Assembly: GCA_017398105.1 (NCBI GenBank)
Contig: JAFQHF010000179.1
Location: 1 to 45,745 of the forward strand
Reading direction: 5' to 3'
Length of the DNA stretch: 45,745 nucleotides
From: Oscillospiraceae bacterium
GTDB lineage: Bacteria > Bacillota_A > Clostridia > Oscillospirales > Oscillospiraceae
Shown here in pieces: positions 16,558-24,750 of the stretch; position 1 is the stretch's first letter; every line of letters begins with the position of its first letter. A program made the position numbers and the translations under genes. The notes beneath the pieces were generated by a model that saw only the letters and a program-made list of their open reading frames with translations, searched no databases and was not told the DNA's origin.

Positions 16558-16635
16558 GTAGGGCGGCTTGCCCTCAAGCCGCCGTATCGGAACCAATCTG
16601 CCGTTTGGCGGCGGGCTGAGGGCAGCCCGCCCTAC
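16558..16635. repeat. family A repeat A7
   Basis: Left hairpin GGCGGCTTG/CAAGCCGCC, right hairpin GGCGGGCTG/CAGCCCGCC, ends GTAGGG/CCCTAC. The two stems differ from the other copies but pair fully. Confidence 0.8.
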
Positions 16636-16687
16636 GGAGGCATGTTCAAATGGATACCATGCTTATTTCAGGTGATAACCACATGGT

Positions 16688-19519
16688 TTAACTTCCGAAA
16701 AGATGCAAAATCCATCCCAGCCAGTCCCAGGTTCTGTAATTGCTGTAGTCCGGCAGGGGCGGGACGTAAACCACCTCATCACAGTTGCGTACACGAAGGA
16801 CGGTTTCACCGTATTCGTCCTTATGCAGAAGACCGATGGCCCGTACGGTTCGGTTTTTCTTTACCTGGGAGGCCAACTGATTGGCGCCGTAGGCACCGGA
16901 ACGGATCTCCTGCTCCACCAGCACCGTGGCCAGATCGCCCCGGACATCCCGCAATGTGAACCGGGACACGCCTTTGCCGTCGGCGGTTTTGGTCAGGGAG
17001 ATCACCTTGCCCTCGATCTGCAGCAGCTGTCCGCCGTGGGCATCATAATCCATGGCAGTCCTGTGGGCCATGGTTCGCGGAACGAAGCGGTAGTAGTCCC
17101 GGTCAAGGACACTGTAGGCCGTCTGCACCAGCACCGGATTCCCGTTTTCCCACCTCAGTGTACCGGTCACCTCCACCGGGGCGCCTACCTCCAGCTTTGC
17201 CCCGCCGAGACCGGACACAGCAATGCCGCCGGTGTCATCCTGAAGGTATACGCCATCGGAAAAGGTGGTGTAGGGATTGCTGCTTCCGGCGGTAACATAG
17301 CCGCTGATCCGGAAGGCATCCCCTGGTGTACCGGTGCGCAGCTGTGCGATGGTGCTTTGGGTGATCTTCTCCGGCTGGAAGTGCAGTGTCAGCTCCCGGC
17401 TGTAGCTGCGGCCTGCACCCAGAACCGTTCCGGTGACCTTTGCCGTCAGCGTTACCGGGCCGGGCTCCTGCCGGGAAAAGGGCAGCTCATAGGTCAGCTT
17501 CCGCACCGGCCCCAGCGTGCCCGGCTGGGCCAGCCGGTGAATCAGGGTATCCCCCTGATAAATTTCCAGCAGTTCCAGCACAAACTCCGCATTTTCATGG
17601 TTAAACAGTTCCAGAGACAGCATAACCTCCTGTCCCTGCTCCGGTGTCAGGTTATCGGCAGTAAAGGCACTGATGCCCATATCCTCAAAATTGTCCACCC
17701 AGACCGGGGCCGACACTGCAATATCGCCGTCCTCCTGGATCACGCGCAGGAAATAGTAGTCCTTTCCGGAGGGAACTTCCAGCTCCATCTGTCCGGCCGC
17801 TTCGGCGCTTGTCAGAACCTCGCCCTGGTTTCCGATGACCTCCACCAGGCCGGCAGCGCCGTCCGTAGGGTCTTCCAGGGTCAGGCTGAGGCGCAGACTT
17901 TCCTGGGGCGGCAGAATGCTGCCCATCAGCGCGCCGTTGAGCCGGTAGGTCAGGGCAAGATCCCTGTCCTCGGAAGCATAGACCCGGTATTCGGCAATGG
18001 CCTCATAAATTGTCGCCTCCGTCAGCTCCTTTGCCAGGATCACCGTCCGAACCTCGCTGGCATCGCCCCAGAAGCCGTTGTGGTTGTTCTGATTGCAGGA
18101 AGGGGCCAGATGCCAGCCGTTGTCCAGAGCTTTGACATAGTATTCATACGCATCCCAGGTGCCCACCTTCCCGATCTCGATCAGGTGCATCCGGTCGTCC
18201 TGCTCCGGGGTATAGCCGGTGAAATTCCGGAAATTTCCGTAGCCATGGCTGGGATGGTTGAACTGGCTGACAGCGCCGGGGATTACAGAAAGGGCTTCGC
18301 AGTAGCCTTCCAGGGTCTCCATGCCCTGCTGATCCCGGGTCTGCCAGCCGGGGGTGTTGAAGGTGTTCACATGGCCGATGGATTTATCCTCCGTCCAGGT
18401 CATTTCGTAGCCGAACAGGCCCACAAAATCCCCGTCCGTCACCGCCTGAGCGGCAGCTTTTCCCCGGGCCCACTCGGTGCTCACCAGATTGCCGTCCTTG
18501 CCCACGGCACCAAAGAGGGCATTGTCAAAGGAATCGCTGTGGTCTGTCACGGCGAAAAAGTCCAGCCCCGGCACCCGGGAGGCATAGGCAAAGGCCTCCT
18601 CCACCGTGCCGGTTCCGTCGGAAAAGCTGGTATGGGCATGGAGAAGGCCGAAATAGTGGTTCCATTCCGGTTTTTCCGTCTCCTTTTCCGCCTCCGCAGG
18701 CCGAATGTCGTCCGCATAAAACTGTCCGTCGAGGATCACACCCCAGGCATCCACCCGGCCTCCCGCCGGAGCGCTGTCCGGCAGGGAGGCAACCAGCGGC
18801 ACGGAAAAGCCCCCCTGCATCAGGCTGCCGTAGCCCAGCACCGCATCCCGGACACAGACCCGGACATTTTCCTCGGCGCTGAGCAGGGTCGCGGGCCGGA
18901 CAGGAAGGGTTCCGGGGCCCAGATTTTCATACTCCGTCACATACAGTCCGCCGCTGCGGCTGCCAGTGACCAGCAGGGTATCGCCCAAAGAAGCGCAGGG
19001 TGCCGCCGCAAACCGCAGCCGGATGCCTCCGGTGCTGTCCTGCAGCACAGCCTGGGTGCCGGAAAGATAGACAACGGTGCCCCGGAGGGTGATATTCTCC
19101 GTTCCCGCGGCCATGGACAGGGCCAGACGCACCGTCACAGGGGTCACAGCCGGTTCCGGCGGCTGTGTTGGGGAAACGTCAGGTTCCGGCATCTGCGTCG
19201 GCTCCGTGGTCTCCGGCGGAAGGGTCTGCGCCGTTGTCTCAGGAGGAAGCGTTTCTTCCACGGTCTCGGGCGGCAGGGTTGCTTCCGTTGTTTCCGGCGG
19301 TACCGTTTCCGCCGGGGGCTGCGCAGGCAGTGTCTGCACAACCGTCTCCGCAGGCACCGTTTCGGCAGGCTCCGTCACAGCGGGAATTTCCACCGGCAGC
19401 AGTTCCGCAGCGGTTTCAGCCGGCACTTCCGCTGCACCGGCAGGGCCGGAAAGGGATAAAAAAAGAGCTGCTGCCAGCAGGCTCGACATCAGCTTTCGGT
19501 AGGTTCTGGGGATATGCAC
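16688..19519 (-). CDS. large secreted PHP-domain (CehA/McbA-type) phosphoesterase with OB-fold modules
   Basis: A 943-residue exported protein starting at GTG 19519 behind GGGAGGA. Order: signal peptide (1-30, cut near GAA-AE); Pro/Glu/Thr-rich linker with repeated PPET/LPPETT units (~35-125); an OB-fold-like module (~128-275, GTVVYLSGTQAVLQDSTGGIR); a PHP metal-hydrolase domain beginning HAHTSFSDG (294-302), with TDHSD (325-329), GHVN (382-385) and NHPSHG (421-426); beta-rich modules; and C-terminal OB-fold-like modules (ISGYVTAGSS..., IEGKVISL...). It ends in WDWLGWILHLFGS, with no sortase signal. It probably cleaves phosphoesters outside the cell; the substrate is unknown. Single gene. Confidence 0.85.
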   Translation of the reverse strand: MHIPRTYRKLMSSLLAAALFLSLSGPAGAAEVPAETAAELLPVEIPAVTEPAETVPAETVVQTLPAQPPAETVPPETTEATLPPETVEETLPPETTAQTLPPETTEPTQMPEPDVSPTQPPEPAVTPVTVRLALSMAAGTENITLRGTVVYLSGTQAVLQDSTGGIRLRFAAAPCASLGDTLLVTGSRSGGLYVTEYENLGPGTLPVRPATLLSAEENVRVCVRDAVLGYGSLMQGGFSVPLVASLPDSAPAGGRVDAWGVILDGQFYADDIRPAEAEKETEKPEWNHYFGLLHAHTSFSDGTGTVEEAFAYASRVPGLDFFAVTDHSDSFDNALFGAVGKDGNLVSTEWARGKAAAQAVTDGDFVGLFGYEMTWTEDKSIGHVNTFNTPGWQTRDQQGMETLEGYCEALSVIPGAVSQFNHPSHGYGNFRNFTGYTPEQDDRMHLIEIGKVGTWDAYEYYVKALDNGWHLAPSCNQNNHNGFWGDASEVRTVILAKELTEATIYEAIAEYRVYASEDRDLALTYRLNGALMGSILPPQESLRLSLTLEDPTDGAAGLVEVIGNQGEVLTSAEAAGQMELEVPSGKDYYFLRVIQEDGDIAVSAPVWVDNFEDMGISAFTADNLTPEQGQEVMLSLELFNHENAEFVLELLEIYQGDTLIHRLAQPGTLGPVRKLTYELPFSRQEPGPVTLTAKVTGTVLGAGRSYSRELTLHFQPEKITQSTIAQLRTGTPGDAFRISGYVTAGSSNPYTTFSDGVYLQDDTGGIAVSGLGGAKLEVGAPVEVTGTLRWENGNPVLVQTAYSVLDRDYYRFVPRTMAHRTAMDYDAHGGQLLQIEGKVISLTKTADGKGVSRFTLRDVRGDLATVLVEQEIRSGAYGANQLASQVKKNRTVRAIGLLHKDEYGETVLRVRNCDEVVYVPPLPDYSNYRTWDWLGWILHLFGS

Positions 19520-19604
19520 GAACAGTTCCTCCCATTTTCAACATTTTTCTACAAGGTAGCATACCGTTTTCGTCCCTGCCACCGTTTTTGAGTTGCAGAC
19601 GCAG

Positions 19605-19638
19605 AAAACCTGCCCGGCAGGATTTCCCGCCGGGCAGG
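19605..19638 (-). terminator. terminator downstream of upp and the family D element
   Basis: On minus, a 10-bp stem CCTGCCCGGC/GCCGGGCAGG (19629-19638 with 19609-19618) followed by TTTTC (19608-19604). It appears to be the original upp terminator, now separated from upp by family D copy 1. Confidence 0.7.
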
Positions 19639-19641
19639 CCG

Positions 19642-19828
19642 AGCTTGTCGAAAAAGCCCTTCGGGCTTTTCCGCCAGTTTTTTTGCAGTCTGCTGCGTGC
19701 ATAATCTGTTCACCTACAGCGAACAGATTCCACACTTGCAGCCTGAGATGTATTTTGTGCCAGGTACACGCCCTGACACAAAATGCTTTGGACTTTGTTT
19801 TTTGCTTACGCAAAAAATTCTGCGAAGC
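19642..19828 (-). repeat. family D structured element, copy 1 (candidate RNA)
   Basis: About 187 nt, read on minus from GCTTCGCAGAATTT to TTTTTCGACAAGCT. Four hairpins: H1 TTTTTTGC/GCAAAAAA (19798-19817), H2 ATTTTGTG...CACAAAAT with loop GCGTGTA (19752-19784), H3 AATCTGTTC/GAACAGATT (19703-19729), H4 AAAAGCCC/GGGCTTTT (19652-19670), the last resembling a terminator. Conserved linkers join them. Lies 3' of upp in the same orientation, so it would be transcribed in the upp mRNA. Flanked by GGGCAGGCCG direct repeats. It fills most of the 332-nt gap. Confidence 0.75.
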
Positions 19829-19851
19829 TTTTTGGGCAGGCCGCTCCTTAT

Positions 19852-20481
19852 TTACTTGGTGCCGAAGATCCGGTCGCCGGCATCGCCCAGGCCAGGGACG
19901 ATGTAGGCATGGTCATTCAGCTTCTCATCCAGGGCCGCCAGATAGATGTCCACATCGGGATGGGCCTCGGTGACGGCCTTCACGCCCTCGGGGCAGCCGA
20001 TGATGTTCATCATGATGATCTGCTTACAGCCGTGCTGCTTCAAAAAATCAATGGCCGCAATGGCGCTGCCGCCGGTAGCCAGCATGGGGTCCACCACGAA
20101 GACCTGGCGGTTGCCCACATCCTCAGGCAGCTTGCAGTAATATTCCACAGGCTTGTGGGTCTCGGGGTCACGGTACAGACCGATGTGGCCGATCTTGGCG
20201 GAGGGGATCAGGGCCACCATGTTATCCACCATGCCCAGACCGGCCCGGAGGATGGGAACGATGGCCATCTTCTTACCGGCAAGCATCCGGCACCTGGCAG
20301 TGGTGATGGGAGTTTCCACCAGCACCTCTTCGGTAGCCAGATTCCGGGTGGCTTCGTAGCACATCAGGCCGGAAATTTCGCCCACCAGCTCCCGGAACTC
20401 CTTGACGGAGGTTTCCTTGTTGCGCAGGATGGCCAGCTTGTGCTGGATCAGGGGATGATCGAGGACATGTACAGTTGCCAT
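19852..20481 (-). CDS. upp: uracil phosphoribosyltransferase
   Basis: Converts uracil and PRPP to UMP in salvage. The 209-residue protein has the full family pattern: [34 protein letters not shown], the PRPP loop [12 protein letters not shown] and the C-terminal [12 protein letters not shown]. The start follows AAGGAGA. Last gene of a probable rlmA-prfA-tsaE-tsaB-upp run. Confidence 0.97.
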   Translation of the reverse strand: MATVHVLDHPLIQHKLAILRNKETSVKEFRELVGEISGLMCYEATRNLATEEVLVETPITTARCRMLAGKKMAIVPILRAGLGMVDNMVALIPSAKIGHIGLYRDPETHKPVEYYCKLPEDVGNRQVFVVDPMLATGGSAIAAIDFLKQHGCKQIIMMNIIGCPEGVKAVTEAHPDVDIYLAALDEKLNDHAYIVPGLGDAGDRIFGTK

Positions 20482-20521
20482 GGTAATTCTCCTTTATTTT
20501 TATTGTAAAATGTATCGTAAT

Positions 20522-20552
20522 ACCATCATTTAGCATTTAGCATTCTGCATTT
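20522..20552. repeat. family C heptad half-element at the tsaB 3' end
   Basis: One arm of AGCATTT-type 7-nt units (20522-20552). It encodes the last residues and the stop of tsaB. No opposing arm was found nearby. Confidence 0.7.
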
Positions 20553-21240
20553 TTTCCATTCTCTCCCGCTCTGCCTGGGAAAGCCGCAGGTAATTGGGAT
20601 TCAGGGCATTGCCGTCGCCGGGTTCTCCGGCGGCGATCTTTTTCGCTGCCAGGAGCGCCACGCCGCTGGCCCGCTGATGCATCCGGTGCTCCGGGGGCAG
20701 GATCAGGTTCGGAATTTCCCCGGACAGGGTGCTGTAGGTCAGATTGCTGCCGTCACCCACCAGGAAAATGGGGCCTTCCAGCGCTTTCAGTTCTTCTGCC
20801 AGGTCAGACAGGGCAATGGCCCGATCCTCCCGGACACGCTCTGCTTTTCCGCAGTTTACATAAAACAGAGCGTTGTAAACCTGACTTCTCCGGGCATCCA
20901 TGCAGGGGCACACATAGCCCTGATACACGCCCAGAGTTTCCGCCATGGCCTCCAGGGTGGAAATGCCGTAGCAGGGAAGCTCTCCGCCCCAGGCGAAGCC
21001 CTTGGCTGCTGCCACACCGATGCGGACACCGGTAAAGGAGCCGGGGCCTTCTGCAACTGCCACCGCCGTCACATCGGAAACGCTTTTGCCGCACTGCTTC
21101 AGCAGATCCTCCGCCATGACCATCAGGGTCTGGCTGTGGGTCAGGCCGGTATTCTGGTAGCTTTCACCCAGCAGCTTTTTCTCATCCAGCAGGGCAACGG
21201 AGCCGGCTTTCGCGGTGGTCTCAAAGGCTAAGATCAGCAA
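20530..21240 (-). CDS. tsaB: tRNA t6A-modification subunit TsaB
   Basis: Non-catalytic partner of the threonylcarbamoyl-transferase TsaD in making t6A37 on ANN-decoding tRNAs. The 236-residue ASKHA-fold protein shows AFETTAKAGSVALL, the conserved HSQTLM, and AEGPGSFTGVRIGVAAAKGFA. It overlaps tsaE by 20 nt. The last codons, reading Gln-Asn-Ala-Lys-Cys-stop, are family C repeat sequence, so the native C-terminus has been replaced or extended. Should still function, since that tail is outside the conserved core. Confidence 0.95.
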   Translation of the reverse strand: MLILAFETTAKAGSVALLDEKKLLGESYQNTGLTHSQTLMVMAEDLLKQCGKSVSDVTAVAVAEGPGSFTGVRIGVAAAKGFAWGGELPCYGISTLEAMAETLGVYQGYVCPCMDARRSQVYNALFYVNCGKAERVREDRAIALSDLAEELKALEGPIFLVGDGSNLTYSTLSGEIPNLILPPEHRMHQRASGVALLAAKKIAAGEPGDGNALNPNYLRLSQAERERMEKMQNAKC

Positions 21241-21658
21241 GGGAATCCCCTCCTACAATGGTAATGCGCCGGGAATCCTCTCCCAGCTTTTCAATGGTCA
21301 CAAAGATGGCATCCTCCAGGGCATCGGCCACGTTCTCGCTCCATTCCACGGCGCAGATGCCGCCCCGTTCCAGGTAATCCTCCCAGCCGATGTCCCACAG
21401 GTCATCGGAGGAAGCCAGCCGGTACATATCAAAATGGAACAGCGGAAGCCGTCCGCTGAGGTACTCGTTGACGATGGTATAGGTGGGGCTGGTAACGATC
21501 TCGCCGCAGCCCAGTCCCTTCGCCAGGCCCCGGGTAAAAGCGGTTTTTCCCGCGCCCAGGTCACCCCGGTAGGCAAGGATTGTACCGGGCCGCAGACACG
21601 TTCCCAGCGCCGCCCCGACTTTTTCCGTCTCTTCGGGGGAATTGGTGATATATGTCAT
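21221..21658 (-). CDS. tsaE: tRNA t6A-modification ATPase TsaE
   Basis: P-loop ATPase of the t6A complex. 145 residues from ATG 21658, which has GAGGAT seven nt upstream; a GTG at 21673 overlaps that ribosome site and was not used. Motifs: Walker A GDLGAGKTAFTRGLA, TSPTYTIVNEY, FHFDMYRL and VEWSENV. Lies between prfA (34 nt) and tsaB (20-nt overlap). Confidence 0.95.
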   Translation of the reverse strand: MTYITNSPEETEKVGAALGTCLRPGTILAYRGDLGAGKTAFTRGLAKGLGCGEIVTSPTYTIVNEYLSGRLPLFHFDMYRLASSDDLWDIGWEDYLERGGICAVEWSENVADALEDAIFVTIEKLGEDSRRITIVGGDSLADLSL

Positions 21659-21692
21659 AAAATTTATCCTCACAGCTTACAAAGCTACGGTT

Positions 21693-22751
21693 TTAACGGG
21701 AGTTCTTCAATTTCTCCGCCTGGTCTGCTGTGGCCAGTGCGTTGATGATCTCGTCGATGTCGCCGTCCATGATGGTGTCGATGCGGTACAGGGTCAGGCC
21801 GATGCGGTGATCGGTGACGCGGCCCTGGGGGAAATTGTAGGTGCGGATACGCTCGTTGCGCATACCGGTGCCCACCTGGCTGCGGCGCATGCCGGTGACT
21901 TCGCTTTCTTTCTTCTCCTGCTCAATTTCATAGAGCTTGGAGGCCAGCATCCGCATACATTTTTCCCGGTTCTGCAGCTGGCTGCGCTCCTCCTGGCAGG
22001 CCACCACGATTCCCGATGGCTTATGGATCAGCCGCACAGCGGAAGAAGTCTTGTTGACATGCTGGCCGCCGGCACCGGAGGCACGGTAGACCTGCATTTC
22101 GATGTCCGCAGGATTGATCTGCACATCCACCTCCTCCATCTCCGGCAGCACAGCCACCGTCGCGGTAGAAGTATGGACACGGCCGCCGGATTCCGTCTCC
22201 GGCACCCGCTGGACACGGTGGACGCCGGACTCGTACTTCATCCGGGAGTAGACTCCCCGGCCGTTGATGACGAAGTCTGCCTCCTTCACGCCGCCCAGTT
22301 CGGTTTCGTTATAGTTCATCAGTTCAATGCTCCAGCCCTGCCTGGAAGCGTACATGGAATACATCCGGAACAGGCTGTGGGCAAACAGGGCGCTTTCCTC
22401 GCCGCCCACGCCGCCGCGGATCTCCACGATGACGCTTTTTTCATCGTTGGGGTCTTTGGGCAGCAGCAGGATCTGCAGTTTTTCAAAGAGTTCTTCCTTT
22501 TGCTGCTTCGCCGCAGCGAAGGCCTCCTGACACAGCTCCTTCATTTCCGGATCGGCCATCAGCTCCTGGGCATCTGCCATATCCTGCTCTGCCTGGCGGT
22601 AAGCCTGGTAGGCTTCCACAATGGGCTCCAGGTCATTCTTCTCCCGCAGCAGCTTTGCCGCCTTTTTGGGGTCGGCATAAAAATCCGCCTGCTCGGACTT
22701 GAAGCAGAGCTCTTCGTATTTGTTGACAACGGCCTGTAATTTATTCAGCAT
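21693..22751 (-). CDS. prfA: peptide chain release factor 1
   Basis: Reads UAA and UAG stop codons. The 352-residue protein carries GRVHTSTATVAVLPE, the catalytic loop GAGGQHVNKTSSAVRL, and the RF1-type GTGMRNERIRTYNFPQGRVTDHRIG. No programmed frameshift (an RF2 trait) is present. The start at 22751 follows TTGGAG. Followed by the tsaE-tsaB-upp genes. Confidence 0.97.
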   Translation of the reverse strand: MLNKLQAVVNKYEELCFKSEQADFYADPKKAAKLLREKNDLEPIVEAYQAYRQAEQDMADAQELMADPEMKELCQEAFAAAKQQKEELFEKLQILLLPKDPNDEKSVIVEIRGGVGGEESALFAHSLFRMYSMYASRQGWSIELMNYNETELGGVKEADFVINGRGVYSRMKYESGVHRVQRVPETESGGRVHTSTATVAVLPEMEEVDVQINPADIEMQVYRASGAGGQHVNKTSSAVRLIHKPSGIVVACQEERSQLQNREKCMRMLASKLYEIEQEKKESEVTGMRRSQVGTGMRNERIRTYNFPQGRVTDHRIGLTLYRIDTIMDGDIDEIINALATADQAEKLKNSR

Positions 22752-22773
22752 GCAGCACGCTCCAAATTTTATT

Positions 22774-22797
22774 GTAGGGCGGGGTCATGACCCCGCC
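22774..22797. repeat. family A half-element A8
   Basis: A single GTAGGGCGGGGTCATGACCC-type left arm with no right arm before rlmA. Confidence 0.65.
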
Positions 22798-22884
22798 GAC
22801 GCAATAACAGGTTTATTCACAGTATGTTATTTTGCTTGTTTTTCGACAATTTTCCAGACATACATCCCCGGTTCCGGGGGTAAG

Positions 22885-23685
22885 TTAATCCCGACGGTAG
22901 ACATTCAGCACGCAGCTGGCAGTGTCCGTCAGAACCTGCGTATTCTTCAGCCGCTCTGCTCCGTCTTTTCCGATGCGGAACACATGGGGTGTCATGGAAA
23001 ACAGGTTCTGCACCTGCTGTCCCTCCACCGTAAAGGAAAACCGGATGGGAATGGATTCCAGCAGCGTAAAGCCGGGAAGCTCCGGCACGGTGTTCTTTTC
23101 TTTATGGATCAGGCTGTCATAAATGACGGACTTCAGTCCCAGCAGATGGTCTTCTGCCGCCAGCACCTGGAAGTAATAGCCGCCTTCCTTCAAAACCCGG
23201 CGGAACTCCTCCGGCAGGGTCAGAGCAAAGAGGCTGGTAAGCAAAGATACGCTGCCATCCTCCACCGGAATATGGGCAGCCGTGGCGCACAGCCACTGCT
23301 TCCCCTTATATTTGGCGGCAGCACAGCGGACGGCTTCCTTGGAGATATCCAGGCCCGTCAGAGGCGCGCCCAGGGCATCGGCCAGTTGGGCGCAATAGTA
23401 GCCCTCACCGCAGCCCACATCCAGGATCTGACCGGAAATGCCGTATTTTTTCGCCGTTTCGATCAGCGCTCCGGCAATGGGCGCATAGTGCCCCGCTTCC
23501 AGGAACTCCCGCCGGGACAGCACCTGCTCCCGGGTATCACCGGGATTTTTGGAATGCTTCTGCTGTACGGGAAGCAAATGCACATATCCCTGCCGGGCTA
23601 TGTCAAAGCTATGGGCGTTGGGGCAGACATACCGCTTGCCCTCAAGATTCAATTGTAAACCGCAGACAGGACAAAGCAAATTCAT
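22885..23685 (-). CDS. rlmA: 23S rRNA guanine-N1 methyltransferase, RlmA family
   Basis: A 266-residue SAM methyltransferase. The N-terminal zinc finger CPVCGLQLNLEGKRYVCPNAHSFD and the following GYVHLLP are diagnostic of RlmA (hairpin 35 of 23S rRNA); RlmA-I (G745) and RlmA-II (G748) cannot be separated here. Motif I is LDVGCGEGYYC. The start at ATG 23685 follows GGAGGG by seven nt; the GTG at 23700 would put the ribosome site inside the gene. It has its own promoter and heads the prfA-upp run. Confidence 0.92.
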   Translation of the reverse strand: MNLLCPVCGLQLNLEGKRYVCPNAHSFDIARQGYVHLLPVQQKHSKNPGDTREQVLSRREFLEAGHYAPIAGALIETAKKYGISGQILDVGCGEGYYCAQLADALGAPLTGLDISKEAVRCAAAKYKGKQWLCATAAHIPVEDGSVSLLTSLFALTLPEEFRRVLKEGGYYFQVLAAEDHLLGLKSVIYDSLIHKEKNTVPELPGFTLLESIPIRFSFTVEGQQVQNLFSMTPHVFRIGKDGAERLKNTQVLTDTASCVLNVYRRD

Positions 23686-23705
23686 ATCATAACCCTCCAC
23701 AGTAT

Positions 23706-23734
23706 ACTATACCCCATTTTCTGAAAACAGTCAA
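23706..23734 (-). promoter_or_regulatory. rlmA promoter
   Basis: Minus-strand -35 TTGACT (23729-23734), 17-bp spacer, -10 TATAGT (23706-23711), about 20 nt before the start codon. Confidence 0.8.
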
Positions 23735-23781
23735 ATGGAAGATAAATTATCGTTTGGCGTACTGGCGCGGGAGCGCCCAAA

Positions 23782-23970
23782 GGCTTCCCCCGGGGGGGAA
23801 GCTGTCATAAAATCCGGCACGGATTTTATGACTGATGAGGAATGCGGGCGGAAAACTTACGATTTCTGCGCCGTATCAGACCTATTCCTGGCTTCCAGTG
23901 CACGCCATCCCTCATCCGTCACGGCTGCGCCGCGCCACCTTCCCCCCGGGGGAAGGCTTTGGATGGGTAC
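23782..23970. repeat. family E inverted pair, copy 1
   Basis: Left arm 23782-23840 and right arm 23905-23970 are inverted copies of the same two-hairpin design: a GCTTCCCC...GGGGAAGC outer hairpin, then a variable inner hairpin (GTCATAAAATCC with its complement on the left; CGCGGC/GCCGTG on the right), then the GACTGATGAGG / GACGGATGAGGG boundary. The ~64-nt centre holds no gene. Fills most of the 339-nt gap upstream of the deacetylase. Confidence 0.75.
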
Positions 23971-24024
23971 ATACCCCGCAAGCAAACTGCAACTTCTCCA
24001 TCTTACCAAAGGAAGGTGATCTTC

Positions 24025-24708
24025 ATGCGGCGCATTCTTGTATTTTTCTTGTCCCTGACATTTCTCATTCTGCCTGCCCGGGCGGCGGAGGTCAAATATG
24101 CAGCGCTGACCTTTGACGACGGGCCTTCCGGGAAATATACCCGCCAGCTGCTGGAGGGGCTCTACGACCGGGGCGTGAAGGCTACCTTTCTGCTGTGCGG
24201 CTACCGGATGACCCAGTATCCCGAGGTCACTGCCCAGATTTTTCAGGAGGGCCACGAGATCGGCTTCCATGGCTACAGCCATGCCTCTATGAAAAGCATG
24301 AGCCGCCGTACCATCGCCCGGGAACTGATGGACACCGAAGCCCTGCTGCCGGAGGGATGCCGGCCCGTATTTCTGCGGCCCCCGGGAGGCTTCCGCACGG
24401 ATGCGGTGGTGCAGGTGGCCGAGGCAAGGAATCTTGCCATCCTCCACTGGTCTGTGGACCCAATGGACTGGAAAACCCACGATGCCGCCGCCATTGAGCA
24501 GGCGGTGCTGACGAACATCCGGGACGGGGATATCGTGCTGCTGCATGATATGTCCCAAAGCTCCGTCCAGGCGGCGCTGAATATCATCGATGCCCTGCAG
24601 AAGGAGAATTTCGAACTGGTCACCGTGTCCGAGCTGGCAAGGCTGCGGGGCATCAAGCCCAAGCCGGGGCAGGTGTATACCCGTTTCCCCAAAAAAGAGG
24701 AAAAATAA
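24025..24708 (+). CDS. secreted polysaccharide deacetylase (NodB domain)
   Basis: A 227-residue CE4 enzyme that removes N-acetyl groups from a cell-wall or other glycan. Signal peptide 1-21 (MRRILVFFLSLTFLILPARAA). NodB motifs: TFDDGPS (motif 1), HGYSHASM (motif 2, in the HxxxH form), RPPGGFRTD (motif 3), VDPMDWK (motif 4) and LLHDM (motif 5). The ATG at 24025 follows GGAAGG; the frame further upstream is repeat DNA. Convergent with pbp2. Confidence 0.94.
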   Translation: MRRILVFFLSLTFLILPARAAEVKYAALTFDDGPSGKYTRQLLEGLYDRGVKATFLLCGYRMTQYPEVTAQIFQEGHEIGFHGYSHASMKSMSRRTIARELMDTEALLPEGCRPVFLRPPGGFRTDAVVQVAEARNLAILHWSVDPMDWKTHDAAAIEQAVLTNIRDGDIVLLHDMSQSSVQAALNIIDALQKENFELVTVSELARLRGIKPKPGQVYTRFPKKEEK

Positions 24709-24710
24709 AA

Positions 24711-24742
24711 CTGCAGGGCGGGGACATGTCCTCGCCCTGCAG
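24711..24742. repeat. family A repeat A9, collapsed to one hairpin
   Basis: CTGCAGGGCGGGG...CCTCGCCCTGCAG; a single hairpin between the convergent deacetylase and pbp2 genes, like A5. It may serve as a bidirectional stop structure. Confidence 0.7.
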
Positions 24743-24750
24743 TTGTTAAC

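Noticed and set aside
16703..19459. 918-codon plus-strand ORF opposite the PHP phosphoesterase
   Set aside because: Antisense shadow; the minus strand has signal peptide, metal motifs and a ribosome site.
19538..19813. Minus-strand ORF across family D copy 1
   Set aside because: Frame is not kept in copy 2, whose stems differ in length and sequence; structure, not coding, is conserved.
23735..24019. Small ORFs in the gap before the polysaccharide deacetylase
   Set aside because: Encoded entirely by family E repeat arms and hairpins, with no ribosome site.
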